From assembly GCA_035295745.1 (NCBI GenBank), contig DATGIL010000076.1:1-64000 (forward strand): a stretch of 64,000 bases of DNA, given 5' to 3'. This stretch comes from JAIQFL01 sp035295745. Lineage in GTDB: Bacteria; Acidobacteriota; Terriglobia; Bryobacterales; Bryobacteraceae. Below, piece by piece: positions 8,078 through 16,442 of the stretch; positions within the stretch are counted from its first letter, which is position 1, and every line of letters begins with the position of its first letter. The notes beneath the pieces are model-generated. The model was not told the origin of the DNA. It saw nothing but the letters and a program-made list of their open reading frames with translations, and ran no database searches. The translations under genes and the position numbers were made by a program.

Positions 8078-8631
8078 AAGCCGTACGCTTGCCCGCGTTT
8101 TGGAAGCCGGCATTTCAGATTCCGAGACTCGCGGTTTCGGTTTTTCCTGCGTTCCCGTGGTCCTGCGTCCTGGCAGCCACCACACTAATCGGGCCTTCTT
8201 ATCATGCATCAATCTAGCAGACCTGTTGCTGAGTTTCTGTGCAAGATTGCTCAGCAGGTACCTTGGGTTCCGGATCGTCTTCTTATAGCGGAGCAGCGCC
8301 CAAGCAATTCGTTGCGAGAGCCTACAGGCTCGACCGCAGACGCTGTTTTCTCTTCCCAAGGTGTTCTCCGCTCGGCAAGTCTTGCCCGTTGGAGAGCAGG
8401 AATTGCACCTGTGAACGCGGTCGCCCGGAAGCTGCGGCCTGTGTTCCCAGGCTTTCTGTGACTGGACCCAAATTTGCTTGAAGACCGTCCGTAAATTCAC
8501 CGGACTTCGGGGCCCTAAACTACCACATGACGAGACTGACCGTTTGCGGGTTTCGGGATAAGCATCAAGATGAATCCCCAGAGCGAGTAGTCTCGCCGTT
8601 CGTGAAATTCGAAAAAGGAAAGGAGTACATC
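8078..8631. other. Upstream of the radical SAM operon and of the PRC-barrel gene
   Basis: Divergent control region. The minus frame of the radical SAM gene is open to 8500 and includes a basic stretch (ALLRYKKTIRNPRYLL) that could be an N-terminal extension or a relic of another gene. No ribosome site decides this. The plus-strand PRC-barrel gene has its ribosome site just before 8632. Confidence 0.35.
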
Positions 8632-9012
8632 ATGGCACAAACGAAAGATGCCAAAGGGCGGTGGATGCACAATGTTATGGCGGCGGACACGCTCACGGGC
8701 GACAAGGTTGTGAATCGTCAAAAGGAAGACCTGGGCACCATCGAACATTTGATGATCGATGTGGAGAAGGGCCGCGTCGCCTATGCCGTTCTGTCGTTCG
8801 GGGGGTTTCTGGGTCTGGGGGATAAACTGTTTGCCATCCCCTGGAGCGCCCTCACGATCGACACGGGTGGAAAGCAGTTCATCCTGGACGTGGACCGGGC
8901 GTCACTCGAGCAGGCTCCCGGTTTCGACAAGGCTCACTGGCCGAATATGGCCGACCGCGCCTGGGCCGTCGAAGTCAACACCTACTACCACGCCAAGCCC
9001 TACTGGGCCTAG
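8632..9012 (+). CDS. PRC-barrel domain protein
   Basis: A 126-residue soluble protein. The start at ATG 8632 is fixed by a strong AAAGGAG about 8 nt upstream. Residues about 15-85 form a PRC-barrel: ADTLTGDKVVNRQKEDLGTI, then IDVEKGRVAYAVLSFGGFLG and LFAIPWSALTID. PRC-barrels bind RNA (RimM), photosynthetic centres or unknown ligands; this stress-associated form often neighbours CsbD-like genes, as here (52 bp to the next gene). No signal peptide. Its molecular role is unknown; co-regulation with CsbD suggests general stress. Confidence 0.85.
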   Translation: MAQTKDAKGRWMHNVMAADTLTGDKVVNRQKEDLGTIEHLMIDVEKGRVAYAVLSFGGFLGLGDKLFAIPWSALTIDTGGKQFILDVDRASLEQAPGFDKAHWPNMADRAWAVEVNTYYHAKPYWA

Positions 9013-9063
9013 CGTGCGGACAACTTCAAAACCTATCAAATCTGCATATAAGGGAGAAATCCA

Positions 9064-9243
9064 ATGAATACGAGCAATCAAGACAAGGTTGAAGGCAAGC
9101 TTCACGAGATGAAAGGCAAAGTTAAGGAGAAGGTTGGCCAAGTCATCAACGATGCCGACCTGGAAGCTGAAGGCAAATCCGAAAACCTGGAAGGCAAGAT
9201 TCAGAAGAAGGTCGCACAGATCAAAGAAGTGTTTGAAAAGTAA
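9064..9243 (+). CDS. CsbD family stress protein
   Basis: A 59-residue, very charged, Lys/Glu-rich protein (MNTSNQDKVEGKLHEMKGKV, later EGKSENLEGKIQKKV), characteristic of the CsbD family of small general stress proteins. A good ribosome site (AAGGGAG) lies 7 nt upstream of the ATG. It follows the PRC-barrel gene closely and is probably co-transcribed. The function of the family is not known; it is induced by general stress in Bacillus. The whole protein is predicted helical or disordered. Confidence 0.88.
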   Translation: MNTSNQDKVEGKLHEMKGKVKEKVGQVINDADLEAEGKSENLEGKIQKKVAQIKEVFEK

Positions 9244-9556
9244 GCGAGGCGCTTCGTCCGGGCCGTATTTCTCGGTCCGCCAGTGTTCGCCGCATTAGCC
9301 GCATGCTTGGCCGAGGGGATTCATACCTGGGATGGCGAAAGTCAGATGAGCGCAGATAGACACGGAGCGGTGCCAGCAGGGGACTTGGTATTAGTGGTCA
9401 TCAGGAAACGTGGATTTTTGGATTTTGGCCGTCCCGCCCCATTTCCACGGGTCGCGCGTTTTCGTCCAGGCCGGCGCCCATAGTCGTACGCTGCGCGGTG
9501 AACATGTCCAATTCGTCCGATACCGCTTCGGAGAACGTGTCAGAATCTTCAGAGAG
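9244..9556. other. Intergenic, no gene recognised
   Basis: About 310 bp between csbD-like and the SDR relic. Only shadow frames are seen. Confidence 0.4.
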
Positions 9557-10085
9557 ATGAGGACTCTTGAAGGCAGAATCGCCGTCGTCACCGGTGGCAC
9601 GGCTGGCGTGGGTCGTGGGATCGCAAGTGAGCTTGCGCGCTGTGGGGTGCGAGTATTTGTAACTGGCCGCTCGATCCAAGCCGGCGACCGCGGCGGCTCG
9701 CGGATCATTGGAATTCGCTGTGACCACCGAGAGGATGAACAAGTCGCAGCCGCATTCGCGCGTTGCTCAGGAGGCTGGCACTATCGACATTCTCGTCAAC
9801 AACGTTTGGGGTGGCTACGAGCGGATGATGGAAGATGGCGTGTTCACGTGGAGCAAGCCATTTTGGGAGCAGCCGCTTTGGCGTTGGGATGCGATGTTTG
9901 ACGCCGGTGTGCGGGCCCACTATTACGCGAGCCAACTGGCAGCCCGATCAATGGTCGGCCGTCGACGCGGATTGATCGTGAATATCTCGTTCTGGGCGGC
10001 GCAGAAGCACATCGGCAACGTCGCTTATGGCGTGTCCAAAGCGGCGACTGACAAAATGACTGCCGACATGGCCACTGAACTACTG
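9557..10085 (+). pseudogene. Short-chain dehydrogenase/reductase, frameshifted and truncated
   Basis: The frame starts at ATG 9557 with the NAD(P)-binding motif VVTGGTAGVGRGIASELA. At about 9764 one extra base shifts the frame (AAAFAR then AQEAGTIDILVNNVWGG), after which the SDR continues with the NN-G strand (LVNNVWGG), the catalytic Ser in GLIVNISFWAA and the catalytic YGVSKAATDK. Homology stops near 10085, where the sequence switches to a minus-strand FtsX fragment. The lost C-terminus and the frameshift make it non-functional. Confidence 0.8.
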
Positions 10086-10298
10086 CGTGCGCTCCGCCAC
10101 CACCTGCGCGATGACTCCGTACATGCCGGTGGTTCCCAGGCTGATCCCGCCGAAGAGTGCGAGCAGAAACGCCAGCACGCGCCGGATTCCCAGCTTCACG
10201 CCGGTGCGCTCCTCCATGGTTTGTACATCGTATACCGGCACCGCTCCATTGGTGCGCCGGACGGTTTCGCGAATCAGCCTGGCGGCGGGTACAGCGGC
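10080..10298 (-). pseudogene. MacB/FtsX-type ABC permease fragment
   Basis: On the minus strand 72 codons read AAVPAARLIRETVRRTNGAV, then PVYDVQTMEERT, then a transmembrane segment (VLAFLLALFGGISLGTTGMY) and GVIAQVVAERTQ. This is the segment before and including a transmembrane helix of MacB-type permeases common in Acidobacteria; the usual continuation (EIGIRMALG) is missing. The fragment abuts the broken end of the SDR gene, so this is a junction created by rearrangement. Confidence 0.68.
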
Positions 10299-10304
10299 AC
10301 GGTC

Positions 10305-10703
10305 ATGCCCGATCTGGCCGCGGAACTTCAGCGGATCTACGACAACGAAATCAATGTTCGGGCCTTCTGGTTTTGGTGCGGCGGATTCACCGTTCAACTT
10401 GGTGACCAAATGAATGGCTACGAGGCGGAGGAAACTGTTGGGTCGGTGGCCGAGATCCTGCCTTGGCTCCAAGCCGCGATTGCTCACTTCTACCCGAGCT
10501 CTGCCTACGCACGCAGTCTCGATTCCGAGATTCGGCAGCGCGGCGCCGAGGCGATTTTCCGGCCGCCGCGAGTTGGCCTGTCGGTTAGGTGTCCGCATTG
10601 GGGTTCACCGAACGCCGCTGCTTCGATGTTCGATCAGGTCGATATCTTTGTCTGCAATCACTGCGGGCAATCGGTTGAAGTGCCTCGACCGCGCCCACAG
10701 TAA
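10305..10703 (+). CDS. Hypothetical protein, possibly C-terminal part of a larger gene
   Basis: A 132-residue frame from ATG 10305 with good protein composition: MPDLAAELQRIYDNEINVRA, an aromatic stretch FWFWCGGFTVQLGD, helices (VAEILPWLQAAIAHF) and a C-terminal part with VRCPHWG and FVCNHCGQ that could bind zinc. I do not recognise the family. It begins a few bases past the FtsX fragment, inside a mosaic of broken genes, so it may lack its original N-terminus or be carried by the rearrangement. Confidence 0.5.
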   Translation: MPDLAAELQRIYDNEINVRAFWFWCGGFTVQLGDQMNGYEAEETVGSVAEILPWLQAAIAHFYPSSAYARSLDSEIRQRGAEAIFRPPRVGLSVRCPHWGSPNAAASMFDQVDIFVCNHCGQSVEVPRPRPQ

Positions 10704-11007
10704 ATAGCACCTTTTGAAGGCGTTAAGCGCAGATATCGACAGCTATTGTGCCGACGCTATCCGCCGGCGCAAGCAAGCCATCGCAATCGTCGTGCAGGTA
10801 TGGCCAGTTCGTGTGGCACTACGATGGGCAGCGGCACCAGACGACCGCGGAACGCCGGAAAAGTTCTCACCTTCTTCAAGGGATTCGGTACTGAATCAAT
10901 CTTGTCCTGGTACTATCGGAGCCTCTCCAACTTCGGGTTTCCAATTCAACTATCGGAGAATCGAGTTGTGCGACCATTCGTCGAATGAAACACAGTTCAC
11001 ACAAAAC
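10704..11007. other. Intergenic, no gene recognised
   Basis: The frame of the next gene extends back through this stretch, but composition before the ATG at 11008 is poor. Possibly decayed coding sequence. Confidence 0.35.
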
Positions 11008-11430
11008 ATGATCATCAAACTCGAAGACCGCAAGCTAACCATCCATTACCAGAATGGAACGCTGACGGAAGCCATCCTCCTTGCACGCACTGAAAGCAAG
11101 ATGCGGGTCGCTATCAAAGACAGTCCCGACGCAGCGGTTTTCGTCTCCATCGACGGCATTTGGATTAACGAGGATTGTGAACCAGTGGAGATCGAATTCG
11201 GATGGCGTCGGCCCAACTCGCCAAAGGAGCCGCTCACAGAAGCGGATTGCATCTGCCCAAAGGAACTAGCGTCTCGACTCGTCCGTCTGTTGCAGGACGG
11301 CGATGAGGTGGAGTGCAAGGCGGTAGACACGCTGAACGATTCCGCTGAGTTGATGAACCATAAGCCTAATGCCCAGAAAGGCCGCAAATCTGTAGTGGTG
11401 TCAATTGAAGATTACTTTGTTGGGAATTGA
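11008..11430 (+). CDS. Hypothetical protein
   Basis: A 140-residue soluble protein from ATG 11008 (MIIKLEDRKLTIHYQNGTLT). It has a beta-rich N-terminal half (residues 1-65) and a Lys-rich tail (NAQKGRKSVVVSIEDYFVGN). There is no signal peptide, membrane segment or motif I can name. Codon use looks coding throughout. It stands alone between broken genes. Confidence 0.55.
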   Translation: MIIKLEDRKLTIHYQNGTLTEAILLARTESKMRVAIKDSPDAAVFVSIDGIWINEDCEPVEIEFGWRRPNSPKEPLTEADCICPKELASRLVRLLQDGDEVECKAVDTLNDSAELMNHKPNAQKGRKSVVVSIEDYFVGN

Positions 11431-11806
11431 TCCGCCCTTTTTGGTTCCCCAAAACTGCCGTGAGGCACGAAGCTGCTGCTGTCCGTCAGGGTGGCTTCGA
11501 GTTTACGGAGTCTTCGCTCCCGGTTCGTCATCTCGCGCCGCCGCCAATCCGTTCGACCGGGAAGCTCGCGACCTAAGCGGTTCAGTTCCTCGATCGTTAG
11601 TGCTAGTTCATCGCGGCTGCCGTCGAGTTCGACATACTCCGTCAGGATCCCGTTCTCGCCAAGCATCCGCCCGCATTTGGAAGCGCCAGGTCCACATTTC
11701 CGCAAACCGGCTGCACCACTACACGGATTGTGTTCCGTGGTGCGCCGACCGCCGGGAACATGGCGCGCGACTCGAGTTGCTGGAGCCTCCGAACGATCGC
11801 CTTCAT
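11412..11806 (-). pseudogene. Degenerate small gene, copy 1 of the NGILTE/ELDG family
   Basis: Two minus-strand frames together read as one small protein: MKAIVRRLQQLESR, then RNTIRVVVQPVCGNVDLA, then after a one-base frameshift near 11690 SKCGRMLGENGILTEYVELDG and EELNRLGREL. The frame runs on without a stop into MTNRERRLRKLEATLTDSS, which looks like the start of a second small coiled-coil protein. A related broken copy lies at 12500-12665. The family has no function known to me; the shared NGILTE-ELDG block is the evidence. Confidence 0.45.
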
Positions 11807-12027
11807 TCGTCTCTCAACACTATCGCAGTCTCGCCTCCTGACAGTACGCGCTGCAAGCAACTTCTCGAACATGACGATTCCCCTGAATATTCGGAGCGAT
11901 GAGCATTATTTTCGTCGCCTTTAGGGGCAGCCCCTGCGGCGGCGCTGCAACTGAGCAGGCGATGATCCGCGACACTCTGGGCTTTGCCCCTGCGGTCCGC
12001 GCCTTGGTGCACCTGGCCCTCGAAGGC

Positions 12028-12405
12028 CTACCAGAAGCGCTTACGCCAATTGATTTTGGGCAATTTGGTCACAGGAGGTGGCGGCTCGACCAGCGGCTCG
12101 GACGCCGACTCCACATCACGAGCCGGCTCTCTAGTCTCCAGCGCAGGAGCAGGCGTTTTTGCTGCAGTCGATTCGATAGCCTTGGCCTCTTGATCCTTCG
12201 CAAGCCTCTCGCTCCATCCAGGTCTCGCATAAGACACCATGAAATCGAGCAAGTCTGGGTTCCCTTGAGCTGCTACTATGCCCTGCTCCAGCAACGCCTT
12301 CCATTTCTCATAGGAAAGCTTGCCCCGCCTTTCAGCCTCGCCGGCATTGGCGCGAATCTCCCGTAGCACATTCCAGGCCGGCCCGGAAACGTTCATATCC
12401 GCCAT
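12028..12405 (-). CDS. Hypothetical protein
   Basis: A 125-residue soluble protein. The N-terminal half is helical and protein-like (SGPAWNVLREIRANAGEAER, YEKWKALLEQGIVAAQGNP, LLDFMVSYARPGWSERL); the C-terminal part is Pro/Glu-rich linker ending in a basic tail (KINWRKRFW). I do not recognise the family. It lies between the two broken NGILTE copies on the same strand, so the three may derive from one mobile or duplicated module. Confidence 0.5.
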   Translation of the reverse strand: MADMNVSGPAWNVLREIRANAGEAERRGKLSYEKWKALLEQGIVAAQGNPDLLDFMVSYARPGWSERLAKDQEAKAIESTAAKTPAPALETREPARDVESASEPLVEPPPPVTKLPKINWRKRFW

Positions 12406-12499
12406 ACATCTTCTACTCTACAACTCCACCTTGACTCTCGGGTCCTGCGGCGCGGCGCTGCAACTGTTCTCGAAGTTCAGAGACGCGGATTCCCAGAGC

Positions 12500-12665
12500 C
12501 TACGCCGTCATCGCCAAGCTCTCTTTTGGGCCGGGCACGAACCCGCGGCCATCCAGCTCGATAATCTCGGTGAGAATCCCATTGCTGTCGAACATCCGCT
12601 TGGATTTCGAAGTTGCCAGTGGCCACGCCGCACACTGAGCGTGTGAGAACGCGGATGGTTTCCAC
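12500..12665 (-). pseudogene. Degenerate small gene, copy 2 of the NGILTE/ELDG family
   Basis: Reading minus, METIRVLTRSVCGVATG is followed, after a frame change near 12610, by LATSKSKRMFDSNGILTEII and ELDGRGFVPG. It matches copy 1 (11412-11806) in the VCG, SK-x2-RM, NGILTE and ELDG blocks and is broken at nearly the same place. The N-terminal coiled-coil part is missing. Confidence 0.45.
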
Positions 12666-12853
12666 CCTACGCCGCCCAGTATGGCGCCGGGTAGCCTCTC
12701 CAGCAACTGCATCCGAAAATGGCGCGGAGGTCGATCGACACCACCACCTTTCAAAAAAACTTCGACGTGGTTGTGGTTTTGGTGGGTGTTTCTCGCGTGT
12801 AGGTCAGAGAACGCGAAGAGCGCTTTCGAAATGTTCAAACTGGAGGATCTGTT

Positions 12854-14020
12854 ATGGCATCCGATACTATTGCTTTTTCCGAGATCCACAAAGGCTTTAT
12901 CGACCCTGGGAAGAACCCCGTCCGGGTGTACGAACTTTACGGCGGCCCTTGCGCTGCATCGGCCTTTATCTACCACTCCGTCTTGAATCTGGACAAGGAT
13001 GGCGCCCCCGGCACTTACGGTTGGAATAATCCGGATGGGCTGAATAGCAAGGGAGATAAGACACTTCAGATCAATCTGAACCCGCTGGAAGGGGGCCAGA
13101 ACTACTACAGCCAATTTGGATATTTAGGGAACGCATGCGGCCATCCGGGGGACGGAACCGTAGGGTACGACAATTTCAAAAAACATGACCGGAATTTCTA
13201 CTGGGCTGGTGTCTATGCTGTGACAAAAGCGGAGGCACACTCAAGAGGTTTGGTCATCGATACCCGCGATTACGTGGAAGCCGGACGAAAAGAGCGTGGC
13301 TCGCCGATTGTAGCTAAAGGACATGGCTACTTCCCCGTGATTCAATCCACGGACGATGCGCCCGCCAAGGGCTACTATGTGTCGACAACCTCCATCCTCA
13401 CGACGCGCACCAAGGATCCGGGCGATCCCACCAAGTACGTCGATGCCACGATAGTTCCTTATGCCGTGCTGGCAAATCTATGGGCCCTCAGGAGATCAAA
13501 GGCGGGCAAAACATTGGGCCTGGGCGATTTCGGATTGGCGATCGACCCCAAAACCGGTACAACCTGCGGCTTCCTCTACGGAGATACCGGAACAGCGAAT
13601 AAGGTCGGCGAGTGCTCGTCAAAAGTGTTTGACACTTTCTGCCCGGATATCACGGTAAAACCCGAAAAACGTCCTCCTGTCGATGTCACGTTTATTGCGT
13701 TTCCAGGAACGGGGTTTCCAACCGGTGCCGCGGAGGAGTATAAGAAGGACCCTAAGAAGGACCCTAAGAAGGACCGTAGGAACGTCGTAGGTCCAAATCC
13801 CCAAAATGCGATTAGAGCGATGGTCATGCCACAAATGATCAAAATCGCGGCCGCATCGAACGCGAGGGAACTCGCTCAACGTATTGCGCTCGGTCTTCCC
13901 GAAAACCTTCCCAAGCCGGCACCGGTGAAAAAACCCCATCAGGTGGAAGCGGTGGTCTACCAAAACGTTCGATACTTCAATATTATACGGGCGCTCGCCC
14001 AATGGGGCGGTTTCCTGTAG
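12854..14020 (+). CDS. Putative GH75-like (fungal chitosanase-type) protein
   Basis: A 388-residue protein without a clear signal peptide. The central part (about 100-275) includes GYFPVIQSTDDAP, YYVSTTSILTTRTKDPGDP, TIVPYAVLANLWAL and the block GDFGLAIDPKTGTTCGFLYG with GDTGTANKVGECS. The VPY strand and the GDxG...GExS arrangement recall the catalytic Asp/Glu region of glycoside hydrolase family 75 chitosanases; substrate is not shown by sequence. A Lys/Asp tract (YKKDPKKDPKKDRR) coded by a 12-bp tandem repeat at about 13741-13776 links to a C-terminal helical part. It lies alone among broken genes, which suggests acquisition. Confidence 0.5.
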   Translation: MASDTIAFSEIHKGFIDPGKNPVRVYELYGGPCAASAFIYHSVLNLDKDGAPGTYGWNNPDGLNSKGDKTLQINLNPLEGGQNYYSQFGYLGNACGHPGDGTVGYDNFKKHDRNFYWAGVYAVTKAEAHSRGLVIDTRDYVEAGRKERGSPIVAKGHGYFPVIQSTDDAPAKGYYVSTTSILTTRTKDPGDPTKYVDATIVPYAVLANLWALRRSKAGKTLGLGDFGLAIDPKTGTTCGFLYGDTGTANKVGECSSKVFDTFCPDITVKPEKRPPVDVTFIAFPGTGFPTGAAEEYKKDPKKDPKKDRRNVVGPNPQNAIRAMVMPQMIKIAAASNARELAQRIALGLPENLPKPAPVKKPHQVEAVVYQNVRYFNIIRALAQWGGFL

Positions 14021-14688
14021 ACGGGAAAGCCCAGTTTGTTTTAAAGCGGGCAGGGGATTCGCCAAATGCTCCGCTTCTCTGGATGGAATGGCGCTAACAG
14101 GGTGTGGACGCACCCGCCGCCCCACGCGTTCTGTCGCCCAATAACAGGCTCGCATCGGCCGATTGGTTTCCTCGATTCGCCAGCGATGGCATTTCACTCA
14201 TGATCGCATCTGACATCGAGAGTGACTGCCGCGATCAGCGTGACTCCACCGACTCACTCGCACTCACATCGCAAAGCTCTCAATTCCAACTACTTACACG
14301 TAATTGCGTGGGCACTAAGTGACGTGACGGCACCGGTGACGTCACTGAAAAGCGGGTTCTGTCGAGGCTCATTCGGCAGGAATGCTTGTCCCCATTGATT
14401 GTGATGGGCCTCGAAGCCGCTTTCTTACAGTGTCGAAGCCCGTTCTTGAGAGTCGACCAATCCGTCCCCGGCGGGATTACAAGCTGGACCGGATTATTGG
14501 TAGTCGTGCATTCATGTGGACCTTGTCGCCAGACCAGGTATGGCGACTGTGGTCTTGACCGCTCTCCTGGGCGAGGCCATTAAGCCTGCAAGTGAACCAC
14601 GTAGCTGAAGGACGCCGATGCAGGGATCGTGCCGATCTGACGCGGGCGCGGATGAACGTTTCGAGGCGGTAAATGTAGACTAGCGATG
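14021..14688. other. No gene recognised
   Basis: About 670 bp with only short frames of poor composition on both strands. No RNA gene, repeat or insertion-sequence end was recognised. Confidence 0.45.
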
Positions 14689-15282
14689 TCACCCCAGGCT
14701 GGCGAACACACTCTCCAGTAAGAGCCGCGAGACCCTCGCTTCGTTATCGTACTCCTCACCGTTCAGCACGTAGTAAACGCGATCCGGCGATTGCGCGACA
14801 AGCTTGATGTCGAATTCTCGATAGAGTTCTACACGACCTTCATAGGGTTTTCGCGCTTCGAGGCACTGGATCGTATTGCGTGGGTAGGACCGGGGCGGAA
14901 CTAACACCGCTTCGACCAGAAAGAACGGATATCCGGGATGCGTCACCACAAACTTGTCTGGCGCCTCTTCGCAAACGACTTCGTTGGCGGTGGCGTCGAC
15001 GTAGTGGGCGACGTCTCGCTGCACTTGCAATCGCAGCCGGCGGAACATACCCTGGGCGTGTGCTGCGGCAGTTGCGGCAAGGAAGGCCTCCGTCTCTCGA
15101 TGGCCTCGGCGAGTCTTCCGCTCTTGGAGAAGCTCATCCAGCCACGGCGAGAGCTGGGCTTCAACGGCCTGCTCAACCTTCGGGTTCGTCGCGTCATCGT
15201 CTTCTGAAATCGGTGTCGGCGTGGTGGTAGAGCTTGGCTCGGGGCGATTGAAATGGCGTGAGCGCCGTGAATCCAGCTTCAC
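14689..15282 (-). CDS. Hypothetical protein
   Basis: A 197-residue soluble protein. The first 35 residues are disordered and acidic; 36-85 look like a coiled coil (LSPWLDELLQERKTRRGHRE). The C-terminal two thirds are alpha/beta with FVVTHPGYPFFLVEAVLVPP and YREFDIKLVAQSPDRVYYVL. No signal peptide and no motif I can assign. It is on the same strand as, and 120 bp beyond, the drmC remnant, so a defence link is possible only by position. Confidence 0.55.
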   Translation of the reverse strand: MKLDSRRSRHFNRPEPSSTTTPTPISEDDDATNPKVEQAVEAQLSPWLDELLQERKTRRGHRETEAFLAATAAAHAQGMFRRLRLQVQRDVAHYVDATANEVVCEEAPDKFVVTHPGYPFFLVEAVLVPPRSYPRNTIQCLEARKPYEGRVELYREFDIKLVAQSPDRVYYVLNGEEYDNEARVSRLLLESVFASLG

Positions 15283-15401
15283 AGAAGTTCTCCGAACTCA
15301 TTACACGCTAGAACAAAGCCTGCTGGGAATAGTGTCTGCGGTAAACCGTAAACCGCTAACAATAGAGAACCTGGAAGGGAGCGGCAACCCGGGCGCCTTC
15401 C

Positions 15402-15900
15402 TTACAACGCGCGCATGCACATTCGATCCGCCATGAGCGAATCGAAGAATTCAACAGCCTGGCGTGCGAGAGTGCCAGACCTTACCAGCACTCCGACCTC
15501 GAAATTCCGATGCTGCGCTGCCTCGGTAAAATTCGCCGACGAAACGAAGACCTCGTGGCGATCCACCACGATGCACTTCGCATGCAGCGCCACCGGCGCC
15601 CCAGCCGATTTCAGGGAACGGCAGTCATAATAGAATTCCGGCAGGCGGCACCCTTCCGGCCAGTTCAGCGCCTTGAACTTCTGGACGAATCCGGAAACGA
15701 TCTCGCGGTCGCTCCCGATGTCCGCGGACCTGCGGGCAACGTTGAGGAAAAGCCGAACACGCAAGTCCGGCAGCTCTTCCATGCGCCGGCCGAGATCGGC
15801 GAATACCTCCTTCCCTTGGTAGAATGCGTAACCCGCAACCAGCACACTCCGTTCTGCCCGTCGGAGCAAATCCTGCACGACGACCGCGGTATCGCAGCGC
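15402..15900 (-). pseudogene. drmC: DISARM phospholipase-D-like protein DrmC, N-terminally truncated
   Basis: A 165-residue minus-strand segment matches the PLD-like core of DrmC: DTAVVVQDLLRRAERSVLVA, GYAFYQGKEVFADL, MEELPDLRVRLFLNVA, and the HKD-type motif HAKCIVVDRHEVFVSSANFT followed by NFEVGVLV. In DISARM, DrmA, DrmB and DrmC act with a methylase to block foreign DNA. About 70 N-terminal residues normally present are missing; the frame upstream of about 15900 is unlike DrmC. It directly follows the end of a broken drmB, the usual gene order. No drmA, drmD/E or methylase is present, so it cannot act as a system here. Confidence 0.68.
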
Positions 15901-15906
15901 CGGGAC

Positions 15907-16410
15907 TCACGGCTCCTGCTCTCGAAAGAACTCCGCGCCTTCGCCCTGCACCGTCCCGACCACCAGCGCCCGATCCAGCAAATCGTTCTGTTGCTCGCAG
16001 CTCGTTTCCGCGAGCAGGAGTCATCCATGGCATGCCGCGTCCCGCAGGAATCTTCGCTGGTGAGCGCGCTGTGTCGTGTGCTGCGCACAGACCGGATCGT
16101 TCGAGCAGAGCTTGCCCAACTCCAATGCGCCGCGGATCGAGCCCGCGATCCTCCTTCCGACCTCGACCAATCCCCCCAGCGTTCCTTCCGCGTCAGAACT
16201 CCCCCTCCCCGTATAGAGCAGCACGCCGTACCCAATCGCGGGAAGCGCATAGACGCGTTCCCGAATCGAACTCGCCGGATAGCCGCACTCCAGCGCCACA
16301 GCCGTAATCAGCGGGTGGGAAAACGACTGCAGCAGAACGTATGCCGGCTCATTTCCGCCTGATTGGCGCGCCGAGTCGAACATCGGTTGCAGGACGCCCT
16401 CCGTCTCACA
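15907..16410 (-). pseudogene. drmB: DISARM DrmB (DUF1998) C-terminal fragment
   Basis: The minus frame reads like the DUF1998 end of DrmB: YVLLQSFSHPLITAVALECG, RERVYALPAIGYGVLLYTG, GTLGGLVEVGRRIAGS, then Cys motifs LCSNDPVCAQH and AACHG. A TGA at 16021 stands where a second Cys of CHxC is expected, and the same frame continues LLLAETSCEQQNDLLDRALV to a natural-looking stop at 15907. So one nonsense change kills it, and the large N-terminal part, including the rest of DrmB, is absent beyond about 16410, close to the start of the divergent DUF1016 relic. Family assignment is from remembered motifs. Confidence 0.65.
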
Positions 16411-16442
16411 ATCGGACGGGTGGTGGCGCAGCGGGGCGGCCG

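Noticed and set aside
14021..14688. Possible extra DISARM or defence gene
   Set aside because: No frame in this stretch shows helicase, methylase or nuclease motifs.
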